Notes: generated by a model from the sequence alone, not told the origin. 64,000 bases of DNA from Aureimonas phyllosphaerae (GCF_900113065.1 NZ_FOOA01000003.1:124001-188000), one strand, 5' to 3'. Shown: positions 44,812 to 54,158, counted from the first letter of the stretch. Translations and numbers: made by a program.

Positions 44812-45555
44812 ATGGCCTTGCTGCGCTTCGCTCTCATCGGCTTCGTCATCGTCTTCCTCCTCCCGGCGGCGCTGTCCCTCCTGGTCTGGAAGCTCGGGGA
44901 GCACCCGGCTTCCTGGCGCGAGGCGAACTGGAGTTCGGCGGCAGTCCTGCCCGCGGCTGCAGACGACGACGAAGCGGCCGTCTACATCATGGCCGCGCGG
45001 ACGGGCGGCTTGAAGGGTGCCCTTTCCGAGCATTCCTGGATCGTTGTGAAGCCGCAGGGCGCCGCGCGCTACGAGCGGTTCGACAAGGTCGGATGGGGAT
45101 CGCCGATCCGGCGCAACGGCTATCCGGCGGACGGGCGCTGGTACTCGAACGTGCCGCGGGTGGTGGCGCGACTGACGGGCGAAGCGGCGGAGCGGGCGAT
45201 TCCGCGAATTCGAGCCGCCATCGACGCCTATCCGTTCGCGGCGAACGGCGGCTATCGGATCTTTCCGGGGCCGAACTCCAACAGCTTCGTCGCTCACGTC
45301 CTGCGCTCGGTGCCCGAACTCGGAGCCGTTCTGCCGCCCGCAGCTGTCGGGCGCGACTATCCGGTCGACGGCCGCCTCGTGTCGCTGGATGCCGAAGCGC
45401 GCGAGCTGCGCGCTTCCCTTTTCGGCTATGCCGGCTTTGCGATCGGTGCGCGGAGCGGTCTCGAGCTTCAGTTTCTTGGCCTCGTCGCCGGGATTGATCC
45501 GTTGCGCGGCCTTCTCAAAGTGCCGGGATTCGGCAGCTTGTCGATCACAGGCTGA
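44812..45555 (+). CDS. DUF3750 family protein
   Basis: A 247-residue protein with one N-terminal membrane helix (LIGFVIVFLLPAALSLLVW). The rest is presumably periplasmic or outer-leaflet, with motifs HSWIVVKP (about 73-80) and FPGPNSNSFVAHVLR (about 152-166) that recall NlpC/P60-like or papain-like DUF3750 proteins. The conserved His and Asn residues are suggestive of an enzymatic fold, but the activity is unknown. Confidence 0.82.
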   Translation: MALLRFALIGFVIVFLLPAALSLLVWKLGEHPASWREANWSSAAVLPAAADDDEAAVYIMAARTGGLKGALSEHSWIVVKPQGAARYERFDKVGWGSPIRRNGYPADGRWYSNVPRVVARLTGEAAERAIPRIRAAIDAYPFAANGGYRIFPGPNSNSFVAHVLRSVPELGAVLPPAAVGRDYPVDGRLVSLDAEARELRASLFGYAGFAIGARSGLELQFLGLVAGIDPLRGLLKVPGFGSLSITG

Positions 45556-45644
45556 GGAGCGTCACGCACGCATTCCCCGCCCTCGCGTTTTTTGATAGCC
45601 GATGGTCGGGGGCCGAAGCGATCGCCCCGATTGGGGAGACGACC

Positions 45645-46601
45645 ATGTTCCTGAGTTGCGGCGACAATCTTTTCGACCTCTTCGCCGACAGCGAGACGGC
45701 CGACGTCTCCCAGATCGCGCTGAACGGGCGCATTGGCGGCTCCGCCCTGAACGTCGCGCTCGGCCTCGCTCGGCTCGGGCACCGCTCCGCTTTCTTCTCG
45801 AAGGTGTCGAGCGATCTTTTCGGTCAGCGGATCAAGGCCTTCATGGACCGTGAGGGCATCGACCGACGCCTCCTGATCGAGACCGACCGCAACACCACCC
45901 TCGCGATGGTCTCGCTCGCGCACGGCGGCACCCCGCGCTACGATTTCTATATCGAGGGGACAGCCGACCGCTCGATCGATCCGACGGAGATTCCCGCTTC
46001 GCTGCCGGATGATCTCGCGGTGATCCACCTTGCGGGATCCTATTCGACCGTCGCCGAGCCGACGGCCAGCGCGCTCGCCCGTCTCGCGGCGCAGGAGCAC
46101 GGTCGCCGCTTCATCTCCTACGATCCCAACATCCGCGCTTCGGTGGTGCCCGACCTCGATATCTGGCGCTCGCGCATCGGGGCGACGATCCCCTTCGCCA
46201 CGATGGTGAAGGCGAGCGAGGAGGATCTGGAGCAGGTCTATCCAGGCCGCAAACCGGAGGACGTCCTCACCGGCTGGCTGGAAGCTGGCGCATCGCTCGC
46301 GATCGTCACGCTCGGCGACAAAGGCGCGATGGCAATGACGCGCGGCGGCGTCCACTGCAAAGCCCCCGGCCTGTCCGTCACCGTCGCCGATACAGTGGGC
46401 GCCGGCGACACCTTCCAGGCGACGCTGCTGGCGCGGCTCTTCGAGAGCGACCGGCTGTCGGCCGAGGGCGTCGCCGGCCTTTCCCAGGACGAGCTTTCCG
46501 AACTCCTCACCTTCTCGGTGCGGGCGGCCGCCCTCACCTGCTCGCGGCGCGGCGCCGACCTGCCGCGCCGCGCGGATCTCGGCCTGCCGCCCCTGGGCTG
46601 A
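45645..46601 (+). CDS. PfkB family carbohydrate kinase, fructokinase-like
   Basis: A 318-residue ribokinase-family kinase. The N-terminal GG region is GGSALNVALGLARLG (about 27-41) and the catalytic GAGDTF motif has Asp255 (VGAGDTFQA). PRYDFYIEGTADRS at about 101-114 matches bacterial fructokinase-like members. It differs from the tagatose kinase at 30575. The substrate could be fructose. It has its own terminator downstream. Confidence 0.88.
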   Translation: MFLSCGDNLFDLFADSETADVSQIALNGRIGGSALNVALGLARLGHRSAFFSKVSSDLFGQRIKAFMDREGIDRRLLIETDRNTTLAMVSLAHGGTPRYDFYIEGTADRSIDPTEIPASLPDDLAVIHLAGSYSTVAEPTASALARLAAQEHGRRFISYDPNIRASVVPDLDIWRSRIGATIPFATMVKASEEDLEQVYPGRKPEDVLTGWLEAGASLAIVTLGDKGAMAMTRGGVHCKAPGLSVTVADTVGAGDTFQATLLARLFESDRLSAEGVAGLSQDELSELLTFSVRAAALTCSRRGADLPRRADLGLPPLG

Positions 46602-46627
46602 TTTCCGTACCTCCCGGGCATATCAGA

Positions 46628-46655
46628 GGCGGCGGTCGCGGACCGTCGCCTTTTT
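46628..46655 (+). terminator. Rho-independent terminator of the PfkB kinase gene
   Basis: The 10-bp stem GGCGGCGGTC / GACCGTCGCC (one G-U pair) has a GCG loop and is followed directly by TTTTTC. It begins 27 bp after the kinase stop. Confidence 0.88.
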
Positions 46656-46753
46656 CATGTCCGCGTCCGGGAGTCTCAATCATCAGATGGGGTTCGCCTG
46701 AATGGTGCCCGGCAGCGTTCGACAGGGATCCCACCGCCTCTGCCGGGCAAAGA

Positions 46754-46785
46754 AAAACCCGCCGTCCGCGAGGACGACGGGTTTT
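46754..46785 (-). terminator. Rho-independent terminator of the outer-membrane protein gene
   Basis: The 14-bp stem AAAACCCGCCGTCC / GGACGACGGGTTTT has one mismatch and a four-base loop. On the minus strand it is followed by a U-rich run. It starts 49 bp after the gene's stop. Confidence 0.85.
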
Positions 46786-46833
46786 CCGATCAGACCCACC
46801 GAGGAGCGTTTCCGCTCCCCGGATGTCCGCTTC

Positions 46834-47616
46834 TTAGTTGAAGCGGAACGAAGCCTTGGCCCACACGGTGTGGAAGTCGAGGTCGTCGTTCGAGGTCGCC
46901 GTGAACGGAGCCTGGACGCCAGCAGCGTTGACGTAGGTGACCGTCGTGTCGGTCGTGCCGAGGTCGGTATAGAGGTACTCGAGGCCGAGCGAGAGGTTCG
47001 GCGTGACGAGGTAGTCGACGCCGGCGCCGACGGCGTAGCCGACGTCGTCCGAGTTCGAGTCGACCGTCGGCGTGAAGCCGGCGAGGTTGCCCGTCAGCGT
47101 ACCCGGAGCGAAGAACTTCGTCTCGGTGTCGGCGTAGGCGAGACCGCCCGTGGCGTAGACAGCGAAGCGGTCAGCCGCGATACCGGCCTTGGCGCGGACG
47201 GTGCCGACGAAGTTGATGTCCGACGAGATGCCGAACACGTCGGTGCCGAGCGTGTAGGTCGAGTCAGCCGTCGCGTCGATGTAGTTGATGTCAGCAACCG
47301 CACCGATGATGAAGTTGTTGATCTGGTAGTCGTAGCCGACGTGCACGCCGCCGATGAACGCAGCCTCGTCGCTGTCCGAAGAACCGCCCGAGAAGGCCGT
47401 CGTCTGGACGACGCCGGTGTTCGGGTTGTAGCGGACCTCATCGGCATCGGTGTTGAAGGCCACGCCAGCCTGGCCACCGACGTAGAAGCCGGTCCAGGAA
47501 TAGGCCGGGGCCACTTCGACCACGGCCGGAGCAGCGGGCTCCTCATAGACGACGTCGGCAGCGAGGGCCGGGGTGACGAAGGCCGTCGAGGCCAGGAGAA
47601 GGGCGAAACGCTTCAT
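46834..47616 (-). CDS. Outer-membrane beta-barrel protein, Omp25/Omp31-like
   Basis: A 260-residue outer-membrane protein. The signal peptide (1-19) ends TPALA|ADVV. The mature start VVYEEPAAPAV, then YSWTGFYVGGQAG at about 39-51, is typical of the Rhizobiales opacity-like porin family, and the protein ends in aromatic FRFN as barrels do. Eight strands are expected. Codon use is very uniform, which suggests high expression. GGAGTATCACC precedes the start. It is separated from the next gene by a long noncoding stretch. Confidence 0.92.
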   Translation of the reverse strand: MKRFALLLASTAFVTPALAADVVYEEPAAPAVVEVAPAYSWTGFYVGGQAGVAFNTDADEVRYNPNTGVVQTTAFSGGSSDSDEAAFIGGVHVGYDYQINNFIIGAVADINYIDATADSTYTLGTDVFGISSDINFVGTVRAKAGIAADRFAVYATGGLAYADTETKFFAPGTLTGNLAGFTPTVDSNSDDVGYAVGAGVDYLVTPNLSLGLEYLYTDLGTTDTTVTYVNAAGVQAPFTATSNDDLDFHTVWAKASFRFN

Positions 47617-48226
47617 GGTGATACTCCAGTGTCGCCGTGGCGACGTTTCTTGCTACGGACTTTTGATCCGAAAGGCGGGACCCGGTTTTTCCCGGGCTTG
47701 AGCCGATTTAGGGTCCGTACCCCTGCCGAGGCAATGGCACCGGGGGCGTTCCCGACCGTCATGTGGCAGGTAGGCAACAGGGCCCGGCCGGTGCCGATGA
47801 CGTTCGCTGCAAGGAATAGGTCGACAACGTTAAGGCAAGCTTAATCGACACGCTTGGACAGGCCTTGAAAAGAACAGCGAAATCAACACCTTGCGACTCT
47901 GTTGCCGCACTGCATCACGACACGTCTCAATCGGCACCGACAAGTGATCCGGCTGAAAAATTCGGGGCGAAAAAGCCAGTGATGCGAAACGCTCGGCGGG
48001 GCATCCGAACGCGCCTTGCCGCCGCCCTGCCGAAGCCGCAAAGCCGCCACAAGTCCTGACGACTCCTTGCGTTTTCTCGCGAGTCGCGCGGATGCCGCGA
48101 ATCGCCGCCGTCGACTCAACCTTCGGTCGAATCGACGCCATGCCACTTGCAGGCGCCGATCTTTGACGACATCGTGCCACCCCTTCCGGACGTGCCCCGG
48201 CGGGCGGGACCGTCAGGAGAGGCCGA
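47617..48226. other. 610-bp noncoding region upstream of the outer-membrane protein gene
   Basis: The region contains the promoter and leader of the barrel gene. It is AT-richer in 47800-47960. Open frames inside (for example 47865-48059) have no family-like sequence or ribosome-binding site and look like chance. No tRNA or obvious hairpin terminator was seen. A small RNA or long 5' leader could be hidden here. Confidence 0.5.
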
Positions 48227-49138
48227 TCAGGCGTAGAGGTCCATGACCTCGCCGAGGAGCTTCAGCGCGTCTTCCTTGGAGCGCTGGAACGAGTTGCGGC
48301 CGATGATCGACCCGTTGCCGCCGCCCTCGCGGATGGCCCGGACCTCGTCGAGAAGTTCGCTCGTGTTCTTGGCCGCGCCGCCGGAGAACACCACGATGCG
48401 CTTGCCGGCGAAGGACGCCTGCATGATGTGGCGCACGCGGTCCGCACCCGTCGAGCGCGCGATGTCGTTCTTCTCGTAGGTGCTCTTGGCGTCGGCGAGA
48501 TCGATATGATCCGTCGGCAGCTTGACCTTGATGATCGTGGCGCCGAGCAGCGCCGCCATGTGCGCGGCGTAGGCGATGATGTCGAGGCCGGTCTCGCCCT
48601 CCTTGGTCACCTTGCCGCCGCGCGGATAGGACCAGACGACCGTCATCAGGCCGCGGGACTTCGCCTGCAGCGTGATCTCGCGCAGCTCCTCCATCATGTC
48701 GTAGCTGTCGTCGGCGCCCGGATAGATCGTGAAGCCGACGCCGACGCAGCCGAGCCGCAGCGCGTCCTCGACTGTCCCGGTCAGCGCCTGGTCCTGCTTG
48801 TTGACGAGGGAGTTGCCGCTGTTGAGCTTGAGGATGAGCGGCACCTCGCCGGCGAACGTGTCGGCGCCCTGCTCGAGAAGGCCGAGCGGCGCGGCGTAGC
48901 CGGAGACGCCTGACTCGATTGCAAGATTGTAGAGGTAGTGCGGATCGTAGGCGATCGGGTTGGGGGCGAAGCTGCGTGCCGGACCGTGCTCGAAACCCTG
49001 GTCGACCGGCAGGATCACCAGCCGCCCGGTGCCCGCGAGGCGACCGTGCATCAGGAGGCGCGACAGGTTGGTCTTCAGACCCGGCGTCTCGCCTTCGTAC
49101 CACGACAGGATCTTGCGGACGGTATCGGTTCTCAGCAT
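48227..49138 (-). CDS. fbaB: Class I fructose-bisphosphate aldolase (DhnA/FbaB type)
   Basis: A 303-residue TIM barrel. Segments VILPVDQGFEHGPARSF (about 41-57), GVGFTIYPGADDSYDMM (about 133-149), and Schiff-base lysine region TIIKVKLPTD (Lys204 or Lys206) place it in the archaeal-type class I aldolases. VFSGGAAKN and GSIIGRNSFQR form the phosphate-binding site. It interconverts fructose 1,6-bisphosphate with dihydroxyacetone phosphate and glyceraldehyde 3-phosphate. It stands alone. Confidence 0.93.
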   Translation of the reverse strand: MLRTDTVRKILSWYEGETPGLKTNLSRLLMHGRLAGTGRLVILPVDQGFEHGPARSFAPNPIAYDPHYLYNLAIESGVSGYAAPLGLLEQGADTFAGEVPLILKLNSGNSLVNKQDQALTGTVEDALRLGCVGVGFTIYPGADDSYDMMEELREITLQAKSRGLMTVVWSYPRGGKVTKEGETGLDIIAYAAHMAALLGATIIKVKLPTDHIDLADAKSTYEKNDIARSTGADRVRHIMQASFAGKRIVVFSGGAAKNTSELLDEVRAIREGGGNGSIIGRNSFQRSKEDALKLLGEVMDLYA

Positions 49139-49376
49139 CGGCTTTCCTGCCCTCTATCGGATCGCGAACCACCGACGATGCCGGTGTCGATGCTCTTCTG
49201 CGGATCGCGAACGCCGACGTAAAGTGGCCGGGCAAGTCGTCGGCATATTAAAATCGGTTCAAACGAGTTCTAGGCCGACGAACGTTCCGAAGTTGCTTAA
49301 CGCCTGCATCTTTCATCACCCAGCATTCTTTGCGGGTACGAAACGATTTAAGTCTTCATAGACGGATCAACGAAAA
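49139..49376. promoter_or_regulatory. fbaB upstream region with inverted TTAAATCG(T/G)TT motifs
   Basis: TTAAAATCGGTT at 49248-49259 and, inverted, AAACGATTTAA at 49341-49351 are similar arms about 90 bp apart upstream of the aldolase gene. They look like sites of a regulator of central carbon metabolism, but which one is unknown. Confidence 0.35.
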
Positions 49377-49400
49377 AAGGGAGGGGCATGCCCCTCCCTT
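49377..49400 (-). terminator. Rho-independent terminator of the adjacent membrane protein gene
   Basis: A perfect palindrome AAGGGAGGGG-CATG-CCCCTCCCTT; on the minus strand it is followed by six T residues. It lies 24 bp beyond the stop of the membrane protein gene at 49425. Confidence 0.9.
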
Positions 49401-49424
49401 CCTCCGACGACATGGCGTCTGCGT

Positions 49425-50333
49425 TCAGTCGCGGTAGTAACCGACCGTGCGCTTGGCGCGGCCCACGATGCCGCCAACCGCACCGGCGATCAGGCCGAGA
49501 AGCAGGCCGACGAAGGCACCGAACGCGGCGCCCGAAGCAGCCTTGGCAGCTTCGCCGGCGGTCTGACGAGCCTGGGCGACGGCCTGATCGTACTGCTGCT
49601 GGAACTGGTTCAGGCGCTGCTCGGCCTCGGTCTGGCTGATGCCGGCCTGCTGCGAGATGACCTGCACGGCCGCGCTGCGCTGCTGCGGCGTCGCGTCCTG
49701 GCCGAGACCCTTGAAGATCTCCGCCGCAGCGGCCGTCAGATCCTGCTGGCCGGTCGCCTGGCGAGCCTGGTCGGCGGCCTGCTGGGCCTGGTCCTGCGCC
49801 TGGCCGGCAGCCTGCTGAGCCTGGTTCTCACCGCGCTGCAGAAGCTGGCGAGCCTGCTGCTGGAGCTCCGGCGGGAGCGAGTCGATCGAGTTCGGGATCA
49901 CCGACGAGACGGCCGAGCCAAGCGAGGAGACCGTCGAGCCGAGGGCACCGAAGGCGCTGGTCACGAGCGCCGACGCGCCGCTGGTCAGGAGGTAGACGGC
50001 GACGAGCGTCGCGGTCGCCCACGTCGTGACGCCGTGCAGGGCCGCGTCGCGCTTGGAGGCGCTGCCGGCGAAGCGGGCGGCAGCATAGGCGCCGAGGAAG
50101 GTGGCGATGAGGACGGTCAGGACGGCCCAGATGCCGCTGGCCGAGCCGAAGGTGGTGAGGGCCGGGGTGTCACCGCTCTGCGGATCGATGGTCGCCAGGC
50201 CGATCCCCAGCCCCAGAAGGGCCAGCATCACCTGAAACACCAGCGCGAGGATCGTACCGGCGACGATGGCGCCCCACGAGATGCGCTTCAGGGGCGCCGC
50301 TGCATATGTACTGCGATCGACGACATCGACCAT
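49425..50333 (-). CDS. Membrane protein with Gln/Ala-rich periplasmic or cytoplasmic linker
   Basis: A 302-residue protein. About three membrane helices are found in the N-terminal 135 residues (GAIVAGTILALVFQVMLALL; a second near 68-88; a third near 105-125). A hydrophilic Gln/Ala-rich section follows (repeats of QAQQAA, about 160-200), then a C-terminal glycine-rich helix (FGAFVGLLLGLIAGAVGGIVG). Similar proteins occur in Rhizobiales under uninformative names. Function unknown. It has its own terminator and is divergent from the FUSC gene. Confidence 0.75.
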   Translation of the reverse strand: MVDVVDRSTYAAAPLKRISWGAIVAGTILALVFQVMLALLGLGIGLATIDPQSGDTPALTTFGSASGIWAVLTVLIATFLGAYAAARFAGSASKRDAALHGVTTWATATLVAVYLLTSGASALVTSAFGALGSTVSSLGSAVSSVIPNSIDSLPPELQQQARQLLQRGENQAQQAAGQAQDQAQQAADQARQATGQQDLTAAAAEIFKGLGQDATPQQRSAAVQVISQQAGISQTEAEQRLNQFQQQYDQAVAQARQTAGEAAKAASGAAFGAFVGLLLGLIAGAVGGIVGRAKRTVGYYRD

Positions 50334-50454
50334 GTTGATTACTCCACCTATGACTCGACCGCTTCGATTGCGGCGGTGTGATGTCCCTTCCGGCTCAAGA
50401 CCGGTGGTCAGAACCTAAAATGGAGCGGCGGATTGGTTTTCCAGTGAGGATCGC

Positions 50455-52467
50455 GTGATTCCCGTCTTGCGCGATCGATTATCCTCAACGCCCCGCGTTG
50501 CAGGGCTTGCGCTCGGCGATCTCGCCGGTCGACTGATGGCGTCCGACCCCGGTTTCGTCCGTCTCCGTCTGGCCTCCCGCGTGACGCTGACAGGGCTCCT
50601 GGTTCTGGGTGCCCTGATGCTTCTGCATGTCTTTAGCGTCGGTCTCTCGCCCGCGGCCTTCTCCGCCGGCCTTCTTTTCGCCATCCAGGGCGTTGTCGCG
50701 ATCCGCGAGACGTCGGCGTCGGATCGCGTGCAAACGCGCCTCCTCGCGGGCGCCGCGGGCTTTGCCATGCTGGCGCTGTGCGCGCATCTTCAGCCGCACC
50801 CGCGCGTCGTCGACGGCCTGTTCCTCGTCACCGCCTTCACGGCCGTCTTCATCCGCCGCTGGGGCCAGCGGTGGACCGCGGTCGGCATGTTCGCCTTCAT
50901 GGCGAGCTTCGGCGGCGCCTACTTCCGCCCATCGCCGACCGACCTGCCGGGCATCCTTCTGGCGATCCTCGTCACCGGCGCGGCGGCGCATGTCGTGCGC
51001 GAGATCCTCCTGCCCGACCGGCCGCTCGGCGACCTCCGGCGGGCCTTGGCCGGGGCCGACCATCGCGTCGGCCGCGTCGCAGCCCTCGTCGGCGAAGCCG
51101 CCCGCGTCGGCTGGACGGCGCGGCGGGAGCGGCGGGTGCGCGCCGCCCATCGGGGCGTCCGCGACGCCCTGGATGTCGTCGAGACACTCCTGCCGGACGA
51201 GCCGCAGCGCGGCCCCGCCCCGCCTGGCGCCGCACCGCTGGCGATCGAACTCTTCGACCTCAATCTTGCACTGGAGAGCGTGCTGGCGGAAGCGCTGGAA
51301 CCGGCCGGCGACAGCGACGAAGCCCGGCAGCATCTCTCCATCAGTCTCCGTCGCCTCGCCGGCCTTCGCCGCCGGCTCCGCAAGGCATCGGCCGCCCTCA
51401 CCGAAGCGGATTTCACGTCCGCTCCGGCTTCACCCGCGGCGTCGACGCCCGCGACGGCCGCATCGATCTGGACGGACGAACCGACGCGTCTTGCGATCCA
51501 GGTGACGCTCGCCTGCGCTCTCGCCATGGCGGGCGGCATGTGGCTCTCCGTCGATCGCTGGTTCTGGGCGGTCCTGACGGCGTTTCTGGTCTTCACCAAC
51601 GTCCAGTCGCGGGGCGATACGGCGCTGCGCGGGCTGAACCGCGCGGGCGGCACGGCGGTCGGGATCGCCGCGGGCATGGTGCTGGCGACGCTGATGCACG
51701 GGCAGTTCGGCCCAAGCCTTGCGCTCTGCGTCCTCTTCACCTTCCTCGCGTTCTTCTTCCTGCAGGTCTCCTACGGGACGATGACCTTCTTCCTGACCGT
51801 GACGCTGTCGCTGGTCTACGGCCTTCTCGGCAACTTCTCCCCCGAACTCCTGATCCTGCGGCTCGAGGAGACCGTGATCGGTACGGCGTCGGGGATCCTC
51901 GTCTCGTTCCTTATCTTCCCACAGCGCACGAGCGACACGGCAGGGCGCGCCGTCACCGCCTTCCTGACGGATCTGGACCGACTGCTGCAGGCGATCGAGG
52001 AACGGCTCGACGGCCATGGGTCGGAATGGCGGATCTATGCCGTCTCGCGCGCGCTCGACCGCCGGCACGCCGCGATCCTCGTCGCCAGCCGGCCGCTCGG
52101 CCGGACCTGGCCGTCCGGGGCGCGTCAGCGTTCGGTGCGCATAGGGCGTCTGCGCTTTGCGGTGATCGCCCATTGGGCCCACCGCCTCGCCGCCGCCTCG
52201 ATCGGGCCGGTCGCGGATGCGGAGGGCCTTCGCCGCGAACTCGAGCGCTGCCGGTCCGCCGTCGCCGGGGTCTCGGTGCCGGGCTTCTTCGAGCGGAGCA
52301 CGTCGCTGCCGCGTCCTGTCCCCGACCGTGGCGACGGGGCCGTCGCGCGCGACGAGCTCGATCCGATCCTCGCGGCGCGTGCGATCGCCCACACGCTGGC
52401 GCAGCTTCTGCCGGGCGAGCGGGACGACGCTGGCGCCAAGCTGGCCGAAAGCACGGGAAGCGCCTGA
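50455..52467 (+). CDS. FUSC family transporter (aromatic acid exporter / YccS-like)
   Basis: A 670-residue inner-membrane protein with two bundles of membrane helices (about 40-180 and 340-490), separated by a hydrophilic domain and ended by a second soluble domain. The segment VDRWFWAVLTAFLVFTNVQSRG (about 364-385) and RAGGTAVGIAAGM (about 393-405) match FUSC/YccS proteins. It starts with GTG at 50455, with GAGG eight bases before. Likely role is efflux of aromatic acids or similar. No membrane-fusion partner gene is adjacent. Confidence 0.88.
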   Translation: MIPVLRDRLSSTPRVAGLALGDLAGRLMASDPGFVRLRLASRVTLTGLLVLGALMLLHVFSVGLSPAAFSAGLLFAIQGVVAIRETSASDRVQTRLLAGAAGFAMLALCAHLQPHPRVVDGLFLVTAFTAVFIRRWGQRWTAVGMFAFMASFGGAYFRPSPTDLPGILLAILVTGAAAHVVREILLPDRPLGDLRRALAGADHRVGRVAALVGEAARVGWTARRERRVRAAHRGVRDALDVVETLLPDEPQRGPAPPGAAPLAIELFDLNLALESVLAEALEPAGDSDEARQHLSISLRRLAGLRRRLRKASAALTEADFTSAPASPAASTPATAASIWTDEPTRLAIQVTLACALAMAGGMWLSVDRWFWAVLTAFLVFTNVQSRGDTALRGLNRAGGTAVGIAAGMVLATLMHGQFGPSLALCVLFTFLAFFFLQVSYGTMTFFLTVTLSLVYGLLGNFSPELLILRLEETVIGTASGILVSFLIFPQRTSDTAGRAVTAFLTDLDRLLQAIEERLDGHGSEWRIYAVSRALDRRHAAILVASRPLGRTWPSGARQRSVRIGRLRFAVIAHWAHRLAAASIGPVADAEGLRRELERCRSAVAGVSVPGFFERSTSLPRPVPDRGDGAVARDELDPILAARAIAHTLAQLLPGERDDAGAKLAESTGSA

Positions 52468-52635
52468 AAGCGCTTCACAAACCGCCCCTTGCCGTGGCAT
52501 TGCCGCATCACCGGAAGACTTATCCCGCCGCGCCGCCCTGTTAGGCTGGCGTCGTCGTCGTTCTGCCCTCTTTTTGACGGCTGCGTCGTGGGCATTCGCC
52601 CTGCCGAACCGTTATTTGTGAAGGACTCCCGCCGC

Positions 52636-53484
52636 GTGACCTCGCTCCTCCTCGACCAGCGTCGCAGCCGCCTCCTCCCGCTTCTCGGCGGAGCCGTGCT
52701 GCTGGCGCTCGCCGGCTGCCAGAGCGGCCCGACGTTGCAGGCCATCAGCCTCGACCAGGCGGAAGGGTCGGCCGAGAACCTGTCGTCGCTGACGGCTGCC
52801 GTAAACGCCAACCCGCGCAACCCGGAAGCCTACAACGTGCGCGGCATCGCCTACGGGCGCTCTGGCGACAACAAGCGGGCGATCGAAGACTTCACAACCG
52901 CGATCCAGCTCGACCCGAATTTCTACCAAGCCTACGCCAACCGGGCGCTGGTCCTGCGTCAGACCAACCAGAACGCGGAAGCCGTCGCCGACTACAACCA
53001 AGCGCTCAAGATCAACCCGAACTACGATTCCGCCTATATCGGCCGCGGCAACATCTACCGGCAGGCCGGCCGCAATCGCGAGGCGCTCGGCGACTTCCAG
53101 CGCGCCATCGACCTCAACACGACGGACCCGCGCGCCTACCACAACCGTGGCCTGCTCTATCAGCTCGACGGTCAGCACCGGCAGGCGATCGAGGATTTCG
53201 CGACGGCGATCTCGATGGACGCCAATGCGCCGGAGCCCTATTCCGGCCGCGCCGTGTCCTATCTCGCCCTCAACAATGTCGAGGATGCCGCGGACGACAT
53301 CAACCGCGCGATCCAGCTCGACGGCAAGCGTGCCGAGTTCTGGGCGACACAGGGCCTCGTCCTCGAAGCACGCGGCGACAAGGCCAAGGCCTACCGCTCC
53401 TTCGCCCATGCCGCCTCGCTCGACCCGAACTACCAGCCGGCCAAGGACGGCGTGGCGCGCACGCGCGGCTCGGCGGGCGCCTGA
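52636..53484 (+). CDS. TPR-repeat lipoprotein (NlpI-like)
   Basis: A 282-residue protein. The N-terminal signal has a lipobox LAGC (Cys28). From about residue 55 there are six tetratricopeptide repeats, e.g. AYNVRGIAYGRSGDNKRAIE and AYANRALVLRQTNQNAEAVA. TPR lipoproteins bind other envelope proteins. GTG at 52636 was taken as the start because AAGGA lies about ten bases before; a GTG at 52618 is possible. Confidence 0.88.
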   Translation: MTSLLLDQRRSRLLPLLGGAVLLALAGCQSGPTLQAISLDQAEGSAENLSSLTAAVNANPRNPEAYNVRGIAYGRSGDNKRAIEDFTTAIQLDPNFYQAYANRALVLRQTNQNAEAVADYNQALKINPNYDSAYIGRGNIYRQAGRNREALGDFQRAIDLNTTDPRAYHNRGLLYQLDGQHRQAIEDFATAISMDANAPEPYSGRAVSYLALNNVEDAADDINRAIQLDGKRAEFWATQGLVLEARGDKAKAYRSFAHAASLDPNYQPAKDGVARTRGSAGA

Positions 53485-53593
53485 AGTTTCAGCGCGTCAC
53501 GTTTCGTGAAGCGGCTCGGCGCGGGCTGAGGGAAACCAACGGCTTGGCAAAAGGTTAACGGCGCGAACAGTGTTTCGAGCCGAGTGACATGCC

Positions 53594-54094
53594 ATGAAGA
53601 AGACCATCCTCGCCGCCCTCGCCCTTGCGTCCGCCGCCGCTCTCCCCTCCACCGCGGAGGCGGGCGTCAAAGTCGGGACGCTCGTCTGCAAGAGCAACGG
53701 CACCCTGAACCAGATCGTGTCGTCCAGCGAGACGGTCCTGTGCAACTACATCCCCTTCGGCCGCACGCGCGCCACCGAGACCTATGTCGGGACGCTCGAC
53801 ACCTACGGCGTCGACCTTGGCATCACCGGGCGCACCCTGATGACCTGGTCGGTTCTGGCGGCAAGCTTCGAGCGCGGTCAGCCGGAGTCGCTGGCGGGTC
53901 GCTACTACGGGACCAGCATCGACGCCTCGTTTGCGGTGGGCGTCGGCGGGAAGTCGCTGATCGGGGGACCGGACCGCGGCTTCACGCTGCAGCCGACCAG
54001 CCTGCAGATCCAGGAAGGCGTCAACGCGACCGTCGGCGTCGCCCGGCTGACGCTCGACGAGGCGCAGCCGGTCGCGGTCATCTACAAGCCCTGA
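53594..54094 (+). CDS. DUF992 family secreted protein
   Basis: A 166-residue protein with a signal peptide ending AEA|G (residues 1-23). The mature part GVKVGTLVCKSNGTLNQIVSS and ETYVGTLDTYGVDLGITG match DUF992, a periplasmic family found in Rhizobiales. Two cysteines (in LVCKS and VLCNY) may form a disulfide. Function unknown. Confidence 0.9.
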   Translation: MKKTILAALALASAAALPSTAEAGVKVGTLVCKSNGTLNQIVSSSETVLCNYIPFGRTRATETYVGTLDTYGVDLGITGRTLMTWSVLAASFERGQPESLAGRYYGTSIDASFAVGVGGKSLIGGPDRGFTLQPTSLQIQEGVNATVGVARLTLDEAQPVAVIYKP

Positions 54095-54105
54095 CGGTTT
54101 CCCTG

Positions 54106-54142
54106 ACGAAAAAGGCCCGCACGATGTGCGGGCCTTTTTCGT
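54106..54142. terminator. Bidirectional rho-independent terminator
   Basis: A perfect 17-bp stem (54106-54122 and 54126-54142) with GAT loop; the A5/T5 arms serve as U-tracts on both strands. It lies between the convergent DUF992 and COX subunit IV genes. Confidence 0.92.
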
Positions 54143-54158
54143 TTCAGTCGGGCGCTGG

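Noticed and set aside
46628-46785. Repeated hairpins considered as a possible repeat or CRISPR-like element
   Set aside because: They are two unrelated terminators of convergent genes; stems differ in sequence and there are no regular repeats.
47865-48059. A 64-codon plus-strand open frame in the noncoding region
   Set aside because: It has no ribosome-binding site, no hydrophobic or structured pattern, and is Arg/Ser/Ala-rich like random high-GC frames.
49738-49830. Gln/Ala-rich repeated codons considered as a DNA repeat array
   Set aside because: The repetition is at the protein level (QAQQAA-type) inside a membrane protein gene and the DNA units are not exact.
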